From: Winogradskyella sp.
GTDB lineage: Bacteria > Bacteroidota > Bacteroidia > Flavobacteriales > Flavobacteriaceae
DNA length: 64,000 nucleotides
Direction: 5' to 3'
Assembly: GCF_028282165.1 (NCBI RefSeq)
Contig: NZ_JANQIM010000005.1
Location: 186,001 to 250,000, forward strand
The translations under genes and the position numbers were made by a program. Position 1 is the first letter of the stretch, and each line of letters starts with the position of its first letter. Shown here in pieces: positions 25,672 through 35,636 of the stretch. The notes under the pieces were generated by a model. That model was not told where the DNA came from, did no database searches, and saw only the letters and a list, made by a program, of their open reading frames with translations.

Positions 25672-27012
25672 ATGAGTGCATTTAAAAAAGAATACATATC
25701 CAATACTCTAAAGAAAGCCTCGAGTAACCCACTAATTAAGAATATGATTATTGTAGGGCTGGTCACTTTTGTAATTAAAGTCTTGGCCTTCTATAAGGAA
25801 ACCATGATAGCAGGTTCATTTGGTTTGTCTGAATTATTAGATACATTCCTTATTGCTATGTTAGTGCCTTCTTTTATACAGAGTATTTTCATTAATTCTT
25901 TAAAAAACATTTTTATACCTAACTATATTTCTGACATCAAGAGTGGCGGTGTTAAGTCTAGTTTTCAATCTATTGTTTTTATTATTGTATTTGGTATTTG
26001 TTCGTTATCAGTGCTTATTGCCTTTTTATCCACTGATGCCTTTATTCACCTAATATATCCCGGACATACCGATGCCTATTATCAATTGATCAAAGACCAA
26101 TTATTCTATATTTTGCCTTGTTTGTTTTTTTGGGGTATTTCATCGGTATTACATGGGCTATTAGAAATCGAGAATCGTTTTCTTATTGCAACTATACCAG
26201 ACATTTTCCCGATACTAACCATGATATTCTTCCTTGTCTTTCTAAAGGACGAACTTGGTCATTTAGTATTAGCCATTGGTACATTAACAGGAAGTACTCT
26301 TGGCTTTCTTATTATGCTCTTTTTTTCCTTAAAGTACAACGACCTAGTGCTAGGAAGACCAAAGGTTAATGACAACGTAAAACTGATGGTAAGGCAATTG
26401 CCTCCTAAAATATCCTCTAGCTTTTTATCGGCACTAAATAATTACGTGGATCAGTTCTTTGCTGCACAATTAGTAGCTGGTTCCATCACTGCCATAAGCT
26501 ATGGAATAAGGATTCCATATTTTGGTATTGCTATTGTTATCATGGCCTTAGGAAGCGTACTTTTACCACATTTCTCACGAATGGTCAATGAAGATGTAAG
26601 AAGCGCTTACAAATACTTGTTTAAAGTATTAAAGATCGTAATGATCACCTCGAGTATACTAGTTGTTATCGCCATATTTATGTCAGACTGGATTATAGAA
26701 ATCCTCTTTGAAAGAGATAAATTTACGCATGAAGATACACTTAAGGTATCCTTGATTCAGAAAATAATATTTGTCCATGTACCTTTTTATTTGTGCACCT
26801 TAATCATAGTGAAGTTTTTAACAAGCATCAATAAAAATAGCTTCATGGCCTGGATTTCCCTAGCCAATCTAATTATAAATTTAGTGCTCAATATAATTTT
26901 TATAAAATACTACGGTGTGTATGGTCTGGCCATAAGTACTTCTTTAGTATTGATTATAAGCAGTTGCTTTTACTTTGGATATACGTACAACCTGTATAAA
27001 AAACTGAAATAA
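25672..27012 (+). CDS. MurJ/Wzx-type lipid-linked oligosaccharide flippase
   Basis: A 446-residue polytopic protein with about 12-13 membrane helices of the MVF/MurJ branch of the MOP superfamily. Typical segments are AFYKETMIAGSFGLSELLDTFLIAMLVPSF, LIYPG and FAAQLVAGSITAISYGIRIPYFGIAI. In this locus it is more likely to move undecaprenyl-linked O-antigen or capsule repeat units than lipid II. It overlaps the next glycosyltransferase gene by one base. The 278 bases before it hold no gene. Confidence 0.85.
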   Translation: MSAFKKEYISNTLKKASSNPLIKNMIIVGLVTFVIKVLAFYKETMIAGSFGLSELLDTFLIAMLVPSFIQSIFINSLKNIFIPNYISDIKSGGVKSSFQSIVFIIVFGICSLSVLIAFLSTDAFIHLIYPGHTDAYYQLIKDQLFYILPCLFFWGISSVLHGLLEIENRFLIATIPDIFPILTMIFFLVFLKDELGHLVLAIGTLTGSTLGFLIMLFFSLKYNDLVLGRPKVNDNVKLMVRQLPPKISSSFLSALNNYVDQFFAAQLVAGSITAISYGIRIPYFGIAIVIMALGSVLLPHFSRMVNEDVRSAYKYLFKVLKIVMITSSILVVIAIFMSDWIIEILFERDKFTHEDTLKVSLIQKIIFVHVPFYLCTLIIVKFLTSINKNSFMAWISLANLIINLVLNIIFIKYYGVYGLAISTSLVLIISSCFYFGYTYNLYKKLK

Positions 27013-28082
27013 TGAAAATAGATTTTTTGGTCAATTCTCTTGTTGCAGGTGGCGCAGAACGTGTATTAGTATTATTGGCAAATTTTTTCGACCAAAAAGG
27101 TCATGATGTAACTATTATAACATTTAATGAACCCGAAGTATTCTCAGCCAACCCAACTGTAAAGCGCATCAGGCTTCATGACGGAAGTTGGAAAAACCAT
27201 ACCTTGAGAAGCATAAAAAACTTGCTAAATCTATACTCTAGAAAAGAAAATAGACCCGATATTCTAATGCCATTTATGACACAAACCAATTTTATTGGTG
27301 CGCTGATCGGTAAAATATATGGTATCAAAGTTGTTTCTGCTGAACATAACAATCATCTTAGGGAAACTGATTTTATTGGTAAATTAGCAAGAAAATATAT
27401 GTATCGTATATCTGATGCACTGACAGTTCTTACAACGTTTGACAAAGATTTTTACGAGAAAAAGGGAGTTAATGTGCATGTGATGCCAAATCCTTGTACG
27501 TTTGAAGTTTTTACCGAATCCGTACGCAATAGAAAAAAAATTATACTTGCTGTGGGAGACCTTAACCGTTATTACCACAAAGGATTCGACAATTTAATAC
27601 CATTGATTGCACCTGTTTTAAGAAAGAATGAAGATTGGACTTTAAAGTTAGTTGGAGGTGGTGATGATGGTACAAAACTTTTGAAAGACTTAGTAAAAGA
27701 ACATCAAATAGAGGATCAAGTGATTTTTGAAGGCTATTCTACAAGAGTTGGAGAATTGATGATAGAATCAGAAATCTATGTAATGCCTTCAAGAACAGAA
27801 GGGCTACCAATGGTTTTAATAGAAGCATTTTGTAAGGGTATGGCATGTATAGCATTTGATTGCATAACCGGTCCTTCAGAAATTATTGAGCATAATGTTA
27901 ACGGACTACTTATTGAAGATCAAAATTTTGATGCCATGGCAAAGGGCTTAGACATGCTTATGAATGATATGCCATTGAGAAAAAGACTAGCAAAAGAGGG
28001 CGTAAAATCATTAGGCAGATTTAAAATAGATACTATATATGAGAACTATTTAGAGATATTTAATGCCATATTGCAAAAATGA
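27012..28082 (+). CDS. GT4 family glycosyltransferase
   Basis: A 356-residue GT-B retaining glycosyltransferase. N-terminal LVAGGAERVLVLLANFFDQKGHDV belongs to the acceptor domain. The C-terminal donor-binding domain has AVGDLNRYYHKGFDNLI, LVGGGDDGTKL and the EX7E motif in SRTEGLPMVLIEAFCKGMACIAFD. It builds the polysaccharide repeat unit at the inner membrane; the sugar cannot be predicted. It overlaps its neighbours on both sides by one and four bases, so these three genes form a tight operon. Confidence 0.88.
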   Translation: MKIDFLVNSLVAGGAERVLVLLANFFDQKGHDVTIITFNEPEVFSANPTVKRIRLHDGSWKNHTLRSIKNLLNLYSRKENRPDILMPFMTQTNFIGALIGKIYGIKVVSAEHNNHLRETDFIGKLARKYMYRISDALTVLTTFDKDFYEKKGVNVHVMPNPCTFEVFTESVRNRKKIILAVGDLNRYYHKGFDNLIPLIAPVLRKNEDWTLKLVGGGDDGTKLLKDLVKEHQIEDQVIFEGYSTRVGELMIESEIYVMPSRTEGLPMVLIEAFCKGMACIAFDCITGPSEIIEHNVNGLLIEDQNFDAMAKGLDMLMNDMPLRKRLAKEGVKSLGRFKIDTIYENYLEIFNAILQK

Positions 28083-29290
28083 GTTTAAGGTTAATCACAC
28101 ATATTTGCTTCCTGTTACCATTTACTATTACGGTATTTAATTTTCAAGTAATAATAACGAAGACGGTTTCCGAATCTTTAGCGCAAATGATAGCTTATGG
28201 AAATTTAGGGTTACTTTTCCTTGGTATTGCCTTAATCATAAGGAAAAGAAGTGAGTATTCAAGAACGGCAAAACTCTGGATTATATTTTTCCTACTGTAT
28301 TTCGTAATAGCTTTGGCTGCAAGCGCCGTACTATATAATCCCGCACAAATCCTAGTAAATATAATTCCTTTAATATATGTTATTGGTTTTTATGTCTATT
28401 TAAGCCATCCAGAACATAGAAAAGTATTTAAGATAAATGCTATTTGGGGCTTTGCTTTTTCTGTTTTTTTAGGGATTCATTTCTATAACACAAAATTTGA
28501 TTTAGATCGAGGTGGGTTTTACCAATATATAGATAGAGCTGGCGGTGTATATGGCGACGCCAATAATTTTGCGCTTGCAGCTATAATTGCTTTTATTTTA
28601 GTCTATAAATTATATAATCCTCAAAATAGGCTTTTTAAAGCTGTAAAACTGTTAGTACTAGCCATTGTACTTTATGGTCTATTCATTACATTTTCAACCA
28701 CTGGTTTTGTAGTATTTATTATTTGTTTTGTATCTATTAACTATAAGTTTTTCAGTGGTTTGAGATTAGTTATTGGTTTAGCTCTGGTACCATTGTTATG
28801 GATTGTCATAGCTAATCTAAATAATTTAACTGCAGACTTAGATCTAAAAGGCCAACAAAGAAAAAAGATTAATAATCTAGTAAATCTTGCAACATTCAAT
28901 ACCGACGAAGTTGACGACTCTGGTCGTAATGAACTCGTTACTAATCTATTGCATAATTATGTATATAAAAATCCGATATTTGGTAACGGTATCAATTTTG
29001 CAGCATCTCAAAGAGGTCACAATACAATTGTAGGCGTTTGGGCAGATGCTGGCATATTTGCATTATTGTTTTTCTTGTTTTTGCTCTTTAGATACTTTTT
29101 ACAAGCCATGCGAAGTCCTCCCGAAATAAGGTTTCTCGTTCTACCTATTCTATTGACGATGTGTATTTTTATGCTAAGTCTGCAAAGTGTAATCAATCAG
29201 CCTTATTTAATGGCCATGTTTATCTATATGGGTTATTTGGTGGATTTTAAAGATATATCTGAAGTCTCAAAAGCAACGGTTGATGCTTAA
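28079..29290 (+). CDS. Wzy-like O-antigen polymerase / ligase family protein
   Basis: A 403-residue membrane protein with about ten to eleven helices and a large loop near residues 260-310 (DSGRNELVTNLLHNYVYKNPIFGNGINFAASQRGHNTIVGVWADAG). This is the pattern of the O-antigen ligase/polymerase superfamily, in which a conserved Arg and His of the loop lie near the active site. From its place beside the flippase it is most likely the polymerase. It starts with the ATGA overlap on the upstream gene. Confidence 0.78.
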   Translation: MSLRLITHICFLLPFTITVFNFQVIITKTVSESLAQMIAYGNLGLLFLGIALIIRKRSEYSRTAKLWIIFFLLYFVIALAASAVLYNPAQILVNIIPLIYVIGFYVYLSHPEHRKVFKINAIWGFAFSVFLGIHFYNTKFDLDRGGFYQYIDRAGGVYGDANNFALAAIIAFILVYKLYNPQNRLFKAVKLLVLAIVLYGLFITFSTTGFVVFIICFVSINYKFFSGLRLVIGLALVPLLWIVIANLNNLTADLDLKGQQRKKINNLVNLATFNTDEVDDSGRNELVTNLLHNYVYKNPIFGNGINFAASQRGHNTIVGVWADAGIFALLFFLFLLFRYFLQAMRSPPEIRFLVLPILLTMCIFMLSLQSVINQPYLMAMFIYMGYLVDFKDISEVSKATVDA

Positions 29291-29429
29291 ACTGTGGTAT
29301 AAACTGATAGTCTGTAGCTTATTTTTCGATATGAAAATTTATTAAAGTAGCTTAAGCTTTGGTCTTATCGCGATTGATATTAAAATCTTAATGGTGCAGA
29401 TAGAAGTAATAAAATACCACTTTAAAGAA

Positions 29430-29437
29430 TAATTTTG
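29430..29437 (+). promoter_or_regulatory. -7 box in the gap before the MBOAT gene
   Basis: TAATTTTG fits TAnnTTTG, 78 bases before the MBOAT start, inside the 224-base gap after the polymerase gene. It suggests a second transcription unit. Confidence 0.35.
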
Positions 29438-29514
29438 ATTATTTAGCTAAGTTAGAACATATTTACGGTTCAAAATTGCAAGTAATTGCAGTGATGACCC
29501 AAATTTAACCATAT

Positions 29515-30948
29515 ATGCTATTTAATTCGCTAGAATTTTTTGTATTTCTACCAATAGTCTTTGCTTTGTATTGGCTCATTGGCAGTAAGTATATTAAAGC
29601 TCAAAACTTACTTATTGCCATTTCCAGTTACGTGTTTTATGGCTGGTGGGATTGGCGCTTTCTTTCTTTAATCCTTTTTAGTTCCTTAGTTGATTATTCT
29701 ATTGGTAACGCGCTCGGCAAAACAGATCAAAAGAATAAACGGAAAGCTTTGTTATGGATGAGCATAGGTGTTAATCTTGGTTTTCTCGGTTTCTTTAAAT
29801 ACTATAATTTCTTTATAGACAGCTTGGTACATTCGTTTACGTTCTTTGGACAGGAACTGAGCATCAATACACTTAATATTATTTTACCTGTGGGTATAAG
29901 CTTTTATACTTTCCAGACATTGAGTTATACCATAGATGTCTATAATAAAAAGCTAGAACCTACAAAGAATTTTGTTGGATTCATGGCTTTTGTTAGCTTT
30001 TTTCCTCAACTTGTGGCAGGGCCAATAGAAAGGGCCACTAACCTCCTACCTCAGTTTTCGGTTAAGCGTTCTTTTAACTATACCAAAGCTGTTGATGGAC
30101 TGCGCCAAGTATTGTGGGGGTTGTTTAAAAAAGTAGTTATTGCCGATAACTGTGCCAAATATGCCAATATGATTTTTAATAATCATACGGAGTACAACGG
30201 AAGCACATTACTCCTAGGAGCATTTTTCTTTGCATTTCAGATTTATGGTGATTTCTCTGGGTATTCTGATATCGCTATTGGTATTGCAAGATTGTTTGGA
30301 TTTGACTTAAAAAGAAACTTTGCATTTCCTTATTTTTCGAGAGATATTGCAGAATTTTGGAGACGATGGCATATTTCCCTTTCTACATGGTTTAGGGATT
30401 ATCTGTATATCCCTTTGGGTGGAAGTCGCGGTGGTACTAAAATGAAAGTTAGAAATACCTTCATCATATTCATTGTCAGTGGTTTTTGGCACGGTGCCAA
30501 TTGGACCTTCATAGTTTGGGGAGCTTTAAACGCCTTATACTTTTTACCTTTACTACTAGCAAATAAAAACAGGATAAATACTAATCTAGTTGCCGAAGGT
30601 AATTACTTGCCAAACCTAAAAGAATTAGGGCAAATGGGCTTAACGTTCTTTATAACGCTTATAGCCTGGGTATTCTTTAGGGCAGATAATGTTTCTCATG
30701 CCTTTTCTTATCTTCAAGGTACTTTTAATGGATCGCTTTTTACTTGGGTGGAAGTTTTTCCATCTACGATTTTAATATTATTGGCATTCTTCCTTGTCAT
30801 AGAATGGCTTGGCAGAAGCTATGAATATGCTATTGAAAATGTAGATGTTATGAAGAAGCCTGTTCGCTGGAGCTTTTATATTTTACTAATCGTATTGATG
30901 TTTGCCTTTACAGGTGAAGAACAACAATTCATTTATTTCCAATTCTAA
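29515..30948 (+). CDS. MBOAT family O-acyltransferase
   Basis: A 477-residue membrane-bound O-acyltransferase of the AlgI/DltB type that moves acyl groups (usually acetyl) across the inner membrane for polysaccharide O-acylation. Visible signatures are YGWWDWRFL, FFKYYNFF, FFPQLVAGPIERA, FWRRWHISLSTWFRDYLYIPLGG (His286) and the catalytic-type His326 in SGFWHGANW. The length is usual. It is followed after three bases by an SGNH-like protein, the normal partner of such a transporter. Confidence 0.92.
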   Translation: MLFNSLEFFVFLPIVFALYWLIGSKYIKAQNLLIAISSYVFYGWWDWRFLSLILFSSLVDYSIGNALGKTDQKNKRKALLWMSIGVNLGFLGFFKYYNFFIDSLVHSFTFFGQELSINTLNIILPVGISFYTFQTLSYTIDVYNKKLEPTKNFVGFMAFVSFFPQLVAGPIERATNLLPQFSVKRSFNYTKAVDGLRQVLWGLFKKVVIADNCAKYANMIFNNHTEYNGSTLLLGAFFFAFQIYGDFSGYSDIAIGIARLFGFDLKRNFAFPYFSRDIAEFWRRWHISLSTWFRDYLYIPLGGSRGGTKMKVRNTFIIFIVSGFWHGANWTFIVWGALNALYFLPLLLANKNRINTNLVAEGNYLPNLKELGQMGLTFFITLIAWVFFRADNVSHAFSYLQGTFNGSLFTWVEVFPSTILILLAFFLVIEWLGRSYEYAIENVDVMKKPVRWSFYILLIVLMFAFTGEEQQFIYFQF

Positions 30949-30951
30949 AGG

Positions 30952-31878
30952 ATGAAAACGTTTCTAAAAAATATAGTCCTCCTTCTTATTATAGCAGTGA
31001 TCGTTGGTGAAGTTGTGGTACGTGTAACGCACGCTATGTCCGATATTCCTCAGAGGACTATTGATGAGTATGGCATACAAAAATACTACCCAAACCAAGA
31101 TGGTTACTGGAAAGGCGGTGAGCATAAATGGATGATAAACCGACTAGGGTGGCCAGGCGAATTACCTAAAAGTTTTGATAATTTGGTTCTGGTCATTGGT
31201 GATTCGTATATAGAAAATTTCATGAACCCAAATGAATGCCACCAATCGGTCTTTTTAAAACAACACATGCCTAACTATAACTTCATGGAAGCTGCACGCT
31301 CGGGCGTTTCCCTTATTGAAGCCATGGAGATCAATAAACAATTAGACTCTCTTCAACCATCACATACTCTAATCTATGTTAATGATTACGACTTTTTTGA
31401 GAGTATTGTCGAAGTAAAACCAATGAGCGATATTACACAGATTAGCTTAAAGAAAAATGAAATTATTCACGGTAAAATGAAAGCTCCATTTTTCAAGAAA
31501 ATCCTATATAACTGGAAGCTTTTATATTATTTCTACAATAGATTTCCTTTAAACAAACCTTCAAAAGAGGAAAAGGAAACCATACTTACCGAAGAGGCAA
31601 ATAATAAAGTTGGATTAGAATCGAAAGATGAAGTTTTTAAGCTCATTGATTATATTAAAAAGAGCTATAATATCGAATTTCTAACGCTTGTCTTTCATCC
31701 TGAATCAAATCCAATAATAGTTGAAAAGTGCAAAAGTGCAGGGTTTAATGTTATCACTTTAGATTCTAGTGTAGATAGCAAAAGTTGGTCTTTTGACCAT
31801 GATAGTCACTGGACGTGTTATGGCCATGAGAGAGCGGCCGGTCAGGTTGCCAATGCCCTAAAAATAGTTTACCGCTAA
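30952..31878 (+). CDS. SGNH hydrolase-like partner of the MBOAT protein
   Basis: A 308-residue protein with one N-terminal membrane anchor (about 5-24) and an extracytoplasmic SGNH/GDSL-like fold. The nucleophile Ser85 lies in VIGDSYIENF, and a DHDSHWTCYGHE block near the C-terminus provides the Asp/His part. AlgJ/AlgX-type and PatB-type proteins of this layout transfer the acyl group delivered by the MBOAT partner to the polysaccharide. Acetylation is the usual chemistry, but the acyl group is not determined by sequence. Confidence 0.75.
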   Translation: MKTFLKNIVLLLIIAVIVGEVVVRVTHAMSDIPQRTIDEYGIQKYYPNQDGYWKGGEHKWMINRLGWPGELPKSFDNLVLVIGDSYIENFMNPNECHQSVFLKQHMPNYNFMEAARSGVSLIEAMEINKQLDSLQPSHTLIYVNDYDFFESIVEVKPMSDITQISLKKNEIIHGKMKAPFFKKILYNWKLLYYFYNRFPLNKPSKEEKETILTEEANNKVGLESKDEVFKLIDYIKKSYNIEFLTLVFHPESNPIIVEKCKSAGFNVITLDSSVDSKSWSFDHDSHWTCYGHERAAGQVANALKIVYR

Positions 31879-31884
31879 AATAAA

Positions 31885-32955
31885 ATGAGTAACCAACCTA
31901 AAATAAAGATCTTATTTATTTTACCCTCATTAAGTGCTGGTGGTGCCGAACGTGTTATTTCTTTTGTTTGCCAAAATATTGATAAGAACAAATTTTACCC
32001 TGTTCTATTAGTTGCTGGTTTTAAGAAAGATAATGTCTATGATGTTAGTAATGCTGATGTTAAATACTTAAACAAGCCAAGAATACTAACAGCATTACCA
32101 TCTATTATAACAAACATAAAATCATTAAAACCAGATATTGTAGTAAGTTCTATAGCTCACGTAAATACGGCAATGGCTATGGTCTCTCCTTTCTTTAAAA
32201 ACACTAAATTCATTGGTAGAGAAGCTACGGTCTTAGGGCAACGTAAAAACGAAAAAAAAGCCAGGAAATGGTCCCCTGCTCATTTTCTCCCTAATGGCTT
32301 TAAGAGTTTAGATGCTTTAATCTGTCAATCTAGAGACATGGCAGAAGATATGGTCGGAAATTTTGATATACCACGAGAAAAAATCCATGTGATTAATAAC
32401 CCAATATCAAATCTTCCACCTATAAAAGAAAAGTCAAATAATGTCCCTAGAAAATTCATTACCGTTGGAAGATTAACAGAAGTTAAAGGGCACTTAAGGC
32501 TCTTGAATATACTTTCAAAACTAACAATTCCTTATACTTACACTATTATTGGTAATGGTCATCTGAAGGATAGCATATTTAACAAGGCAGAAAGCTTAGG
32601 TATTTCAAAGTATATAGAGCATATTCCATTTACCAATAAAGTGAATGATTTTCTTGCCCAGCACGACGTGTACTTACAAGGATCTTATGTAGAAGGATTT
32701 CCAAATGCTTTACTAGAAAGTTGTGTTGTAGGCACACCTGTATTAGCCTTTAAAGCGCCAGGTGGTACCAAAGAGATTGTAGAGAACGGCATAAATGGCT
32801 ATTTGGTTGATAATGAAGATGAATATCTGGAAAAGTTAAATTCGGAGTTCAATATGGATCCAAAAGAAGTACGAGAATCCGTTTATAAAAAGTTTAACCG
32901 TGAAGTGATTCTTCAACAATACGAAGATTTATTTCAACATGTTTTGAAGCATTAA
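31885..32955 (+). CDS. GT4 family glycosyltransferase
   Basis: A 356-residue GT-B enzyme. It has LPSLSAGGAERVISFVCQNI at the N-terminus, TVGRLTEVKGHLRLLNIL and IGNGHLKDSIF in the donor domain, and SYVEGFPNALLESCVVGTPVLAF as the EX7E region. It is seven bases after the SGNH gene and five before the next glycosyltransferase. Its similarity in layout to the GT at 32960 suggests that the two arose by duplication. Confidence 0.88.
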   Translation: MSNQPKIKILFILPSLSAGGAERVISFVCQNIDKNKFYPVLLVAGFKKDNVYDVSNADVKYLNKPRILTALPSIITNIKSLKPDIVVSSIAHVNTAMAMVSPFFKNTKFIGREATVLGQRKNEKKARKWSPAHFLPNGFKSLDALICQSRDMAEDMVGNFDIPREKIHVINNPISNLPPIKEKSNNVPRKFITVGRLTEVKGHLRLLNILSKLTIPYTYTIIGNGHLKDSIFNKAESLGISKYIEHIPFTNKVNDFLAQHDVYLQGSYVEGFPNALLESCVVGTPVLAFKAPGGTKEIVENGINGYLVDNEDEYLEKLNSEFNMDPKEVRESVYKKFNREVILQQYEDLFQHVLKH

Positions 32956-32959
32956 GGCA

Positions 32960-34099
32960 ATGAGACTTGGAATACTCATATATTCATTAAACGGAGGCGG
33001 TGCAGAACGTGTTGTATCTTACTTGGTTTCCTATTGTATTAAAAACAATATCGACGTTCATTTAATTTTAATGAATACTGGGATCAAATATGATATTCCC
33101 GATAATACTAAAATTCACTACATAGAAAAATCCAATGCTTCGGAAAGCGGAATTATTAAAGCCTTAAAAATTCCTTTTCTTGCCTATAAATACGCCAAGC
33201 TTGTTAAAAAACTTCAATTATCACATAGCCTTAGCTTTTTAACACGTCCCTCTTTTATAAATGTGCTTTCTAGAAAGTTTACTAATTACGATTTTAAGAT
33301 TATTACCAATGAAAGAGCATTTCCTAGTTTACAGTACAGCTATAAAGGATTTCAATCCACATTCAACAAAAAGATGATCAAAACCTTGTACAAAAAATCG
33401 GATATGGTGATTTCAAACTCTTATGGAAATGCGGAAGACTTGGTGAGCAATTTTGAAGTGCCATCGAAAAAAATGCACGTCATTCATAATCCAATAAATT
33501 TAGAAAAAATAAGCAAAATTGACCCCATAGAAGGCTTCTTCGATACGTCGAAATTCAACATGGTTACCTTAGGACGATTAGACATTGGCAAGAACCATAT
33601 AATGCTTATAAAAGCCTTACACAAACTACAAAACCCGCAGTTAAAATTATATATTCTTGGTTCTGGTGATATGCAACAGGAGCTAGAAGATCTTATAAAT
33701 AAGCTCGATGTAAATGCGCAAGTCATTTTACTCGGTTTTGACCCTAATCCTTATAAATATCTAAAATCAGCTGATTTATTTGTATTTGGCTCTAATCACG
33801 AAGGATTCCCAAATGTGCTGTTAGAAGCTATGGCTTGTGGTTTACCAATCCTATCAACGAATTGCCAATCTGGTCCAAGTGAAATCATGGAACTAAAACA
33901 GCCTAGGGATAATGATATTATGCTAACTGATTATGGTATTTTAACACCCATTAAAAATGTGGATGCCATGGCCAAAGGCATGGATTATTTTATAAAACAC
34001 CAAGGCTTTATAGAAAAATGTATCAGTAATAGTAATAAACGCATTAAAGACTTCGAAAAGAATAGCATTCTAAAGGAATATATAGACCTAATTTCTTAA
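32960..34099 (+). CDS. GT4 family glycosyltransferase
   Basis: A 379-residue GT-B enzyme with YSLNGGGAERVVSYLVSYC at the N-terminus, TLGRLDIGKNHIMLIKAL, LGSGDMQQELE and SNHEGFPNVLLEAMACGLPILS. It is the last gene of this plus-strand run. It faces the minus-strand GT2 gene with 16 bases between the stops. Confidence 0.88.
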   Translation: MRLGILIYSLNGGGAERVVSYLVSYCIKNNIDVHLILMNTGIKYDIPDNTKIHYIEKSNASESGIIKALKIPFLAYKYAKLVKKLQLSHSLSFLTRPSFINVLSRKFTNYDFKIITNERAFPSLQYSYKGFQSTFNKKMIKTLYKKSDMVISNSYGNAEDLVSNFEVPSKKMHVIHNPINLEKISKIDPIEGFFDTSKFNMVTLGRLDIGKNHIMLIKALHKLQNPQLKLYILGSGDMQQELEDLINKLDVNAQVILLGFDPNPYKYLKSADLFVFGSNHEGFPNVLLEAMACGLPILSTNCQSGPSEIMELKQPRDNDIMLTDYGILTPIKNVDAMAKGMDYFIKHQGFIEKCISNSNKRIKDFEKNSILKEYIDLIS

Positions 34100-34115
34100 G
34101 CTAAGCCATTTAAAC

Positions 34116-35078
34116 CTATCTTAACAATCCTCTAAAAGGCCATAAGAAAAAGACAATCATCTTCACAAAAAAGGGTTCTATAGACTTTAGATAAGCTCCC
34201 AAAGGTATTTTCAAAAACTTAGAGGACCTTAGCATAACGTAGATTCTTTTTAAAAAGAAAACGGGTGCCGTAAAAAAGTACTTATTAAAAAACCAGTTGA
34301 TATGCCCTATGTTGTTTAATACGGTTCCATGGGCACTACGAGATGTCATAGGCGTATTCATTATAGAACCTTCCATATCAACATGATAAATCCGAAGAAT
34401 TTTGTTGGTACATTTTGTGAGGAATCCACTTTTGGCAACGGTACTCCAAATAATACTCTCTGGCGTAAAACCAATATTGAGCATTTCTGGATGAATTTCT
34501 ATGTCTCTCAATATATCTGTTTTTGTCCAACCCCATTTTTCGCCTATGATTTGATTTTTGATCTTCGCTTCAAACGTATCACAGAAAAAAGGATCTTCCG
34601 GAAATTCTGTTCCCACTAAATTGCCATGTTGGTCTTCACATAGAGCGGTTACCGCGCCTACTTTCGATTTCATTTCCTCATCTAAGCTTTCATACTCATC
34701 ATTGAACACTTGTAAAGCGTGAGGATAACATTCATCATCACCGTCAAACGTTAGTAAAAATTCCCCTTGAGCCAAACCAATCGATTGTATAAAACAACTC
34801 ATTTTATGTTTGTTAACCTTATTATTAACATAATTAATATTAAGTGGAGACGTTTCTACTATTTTAGTAATGACGTCGTGGGACCCGTCCGTAGATGCAT
34901 CATTGATTACCAACCATTCAAAATCCTTATATGTTTGATTCAATAGAGATTCGTGTACTTTCCCTATTGAATTTTCACAATTAAAAACAGGAGTAAATAC
35001 AGTAAATTTATACTTGTATATCCTAGGTTCCTGAGCGTTGTAAACTGGCAATAAATCCTTGAAAATGAGAGTGCTCAT
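34116..35078 (-). CDS. GT2 family glycosyltransferase
   Basis: A 320-residue GT-A enzyme. FTVFTPVFNCENSIGKVHESLLNQTYKDFEWLVINDASTDGS is the nucleotide-binding start, and TFDGDDECYP gives the DxD metal motif. The C-terminal 60 residues hold a hydrophobic segment (MIVFFLWPFRGLL) that probably docks on the membrane. It is the only GT on the minus strand of the locus and stands alone between two plus-strand blocks, so it has its own promoter in the 348-base region upstream. Confidence 0.85.
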   Translation of the reverse strand: MSTLIFKDLLPVYNAQEPRIYKYKFTVFTPVFNCENSIGKVHESLLNQTYKDFEWLVINDASTDGSHDVITKIVETSPLNINYVNNKVNKHKMSCFIQSIGLAQGEFLLTFDGDDECYPHALQVFNDEYESLDEEMKSKVGAVTALCEDQHGNLVGTEFPEDPFFCDTFEAKIKNQIIGEKWGWTKTDILRDIEIHPEMLNIGFTPESIIWSTVAKSGFLTKCTNKILRIYHVDMEGSIMNTPMTSRSAHGTVLNNIGHINWFFNKYFFTAPVFFLKRIYVMLRSSKFLKIPLGAYLKSIEPFFVKMIVFFLWPFRGLLR

Positions 35079-35283
35079 AACAGTGTTTAGTAATAGATTT
35101 AAGGTTATAGAAAATGAAATTATTAGTTAACCTGCGATCTCGCAATAAAAATAGATGAAATAAGAAAAAAATAGACAGATGACTTAAATTTTCATTGCTA
35201 TTCTATACAAAAAAGGACCTGAATTGCACTTAAATTGTTGAAAAAACCATATTCAATTCCTATTAAATACATTTGTTTATCAA

Positions 35284-35450
35284 CAACGTGAATAACTGCG
35301 TTTTATCGTCTTTATTTGGGCTATCACAATATATTGATGCATATTTAACCCGTTGATAATGTGTCCCAAACTCTATAAGACATTAAATTGAAACTGTAAT
35401 ATTGCATTACTTTACAATTTTTGCCTATGAAACCTAAAATATGGTTGTCT
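35284..35450 (+). repeat. Duplicated pglE leader, copy 1 (before asnB)
   Basis: This segment matches 42194-42362 over its whole length with scattered differences. Shared blocks are ACAACGT, TTTTATCGTCTTTATTTG, AATGCAT-like spacing, GTGTCCCAAA and the first 24 bases of a coding sequence, which are identical at 35427-35450 and 42339-42362. It fills the right half of the 348-base gap 35079-35426; the left half shows no gene. Confidence 0.75.
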
Positions 35451-35633
35451 GCACATCAAATGAGCTGTGTAGCATCTACTTTCAGCAAAAAAGTATTTGG
35501 TTTTCGACTTACCAAAAGACTTAACCAAATTAGAACAGCATTTTACCCAATTTTTGATCTTATTGTTGCAAAGGATTTTGTATCATTAAACATGATATAT
35601 AATAAGCATTGCTTTTTAAACAAAATGAAGTAA
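35427..35633 (+). pseudogene. Remnant of the 5' end of a DegT-family aminotransferase gene
   Basis: The frame starting at the ATG 35427 encodes MKPKIWLSAHQMSC..., whose first eight residues equal those of the aminotransferase at 42339. Weaker similarity (TFSKKVF against TYIKEAF) continues to about residue 24. The frame then runs 44 unrelated codons to a stop, three bases before asnB. There is no PLP domain. It is a relic left by duplication of the promoter and start of pglE, though translation of the 68-codon frame cannot be excluded. Confidence 0.7.
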
Positions 35634-35636
35634 AGT

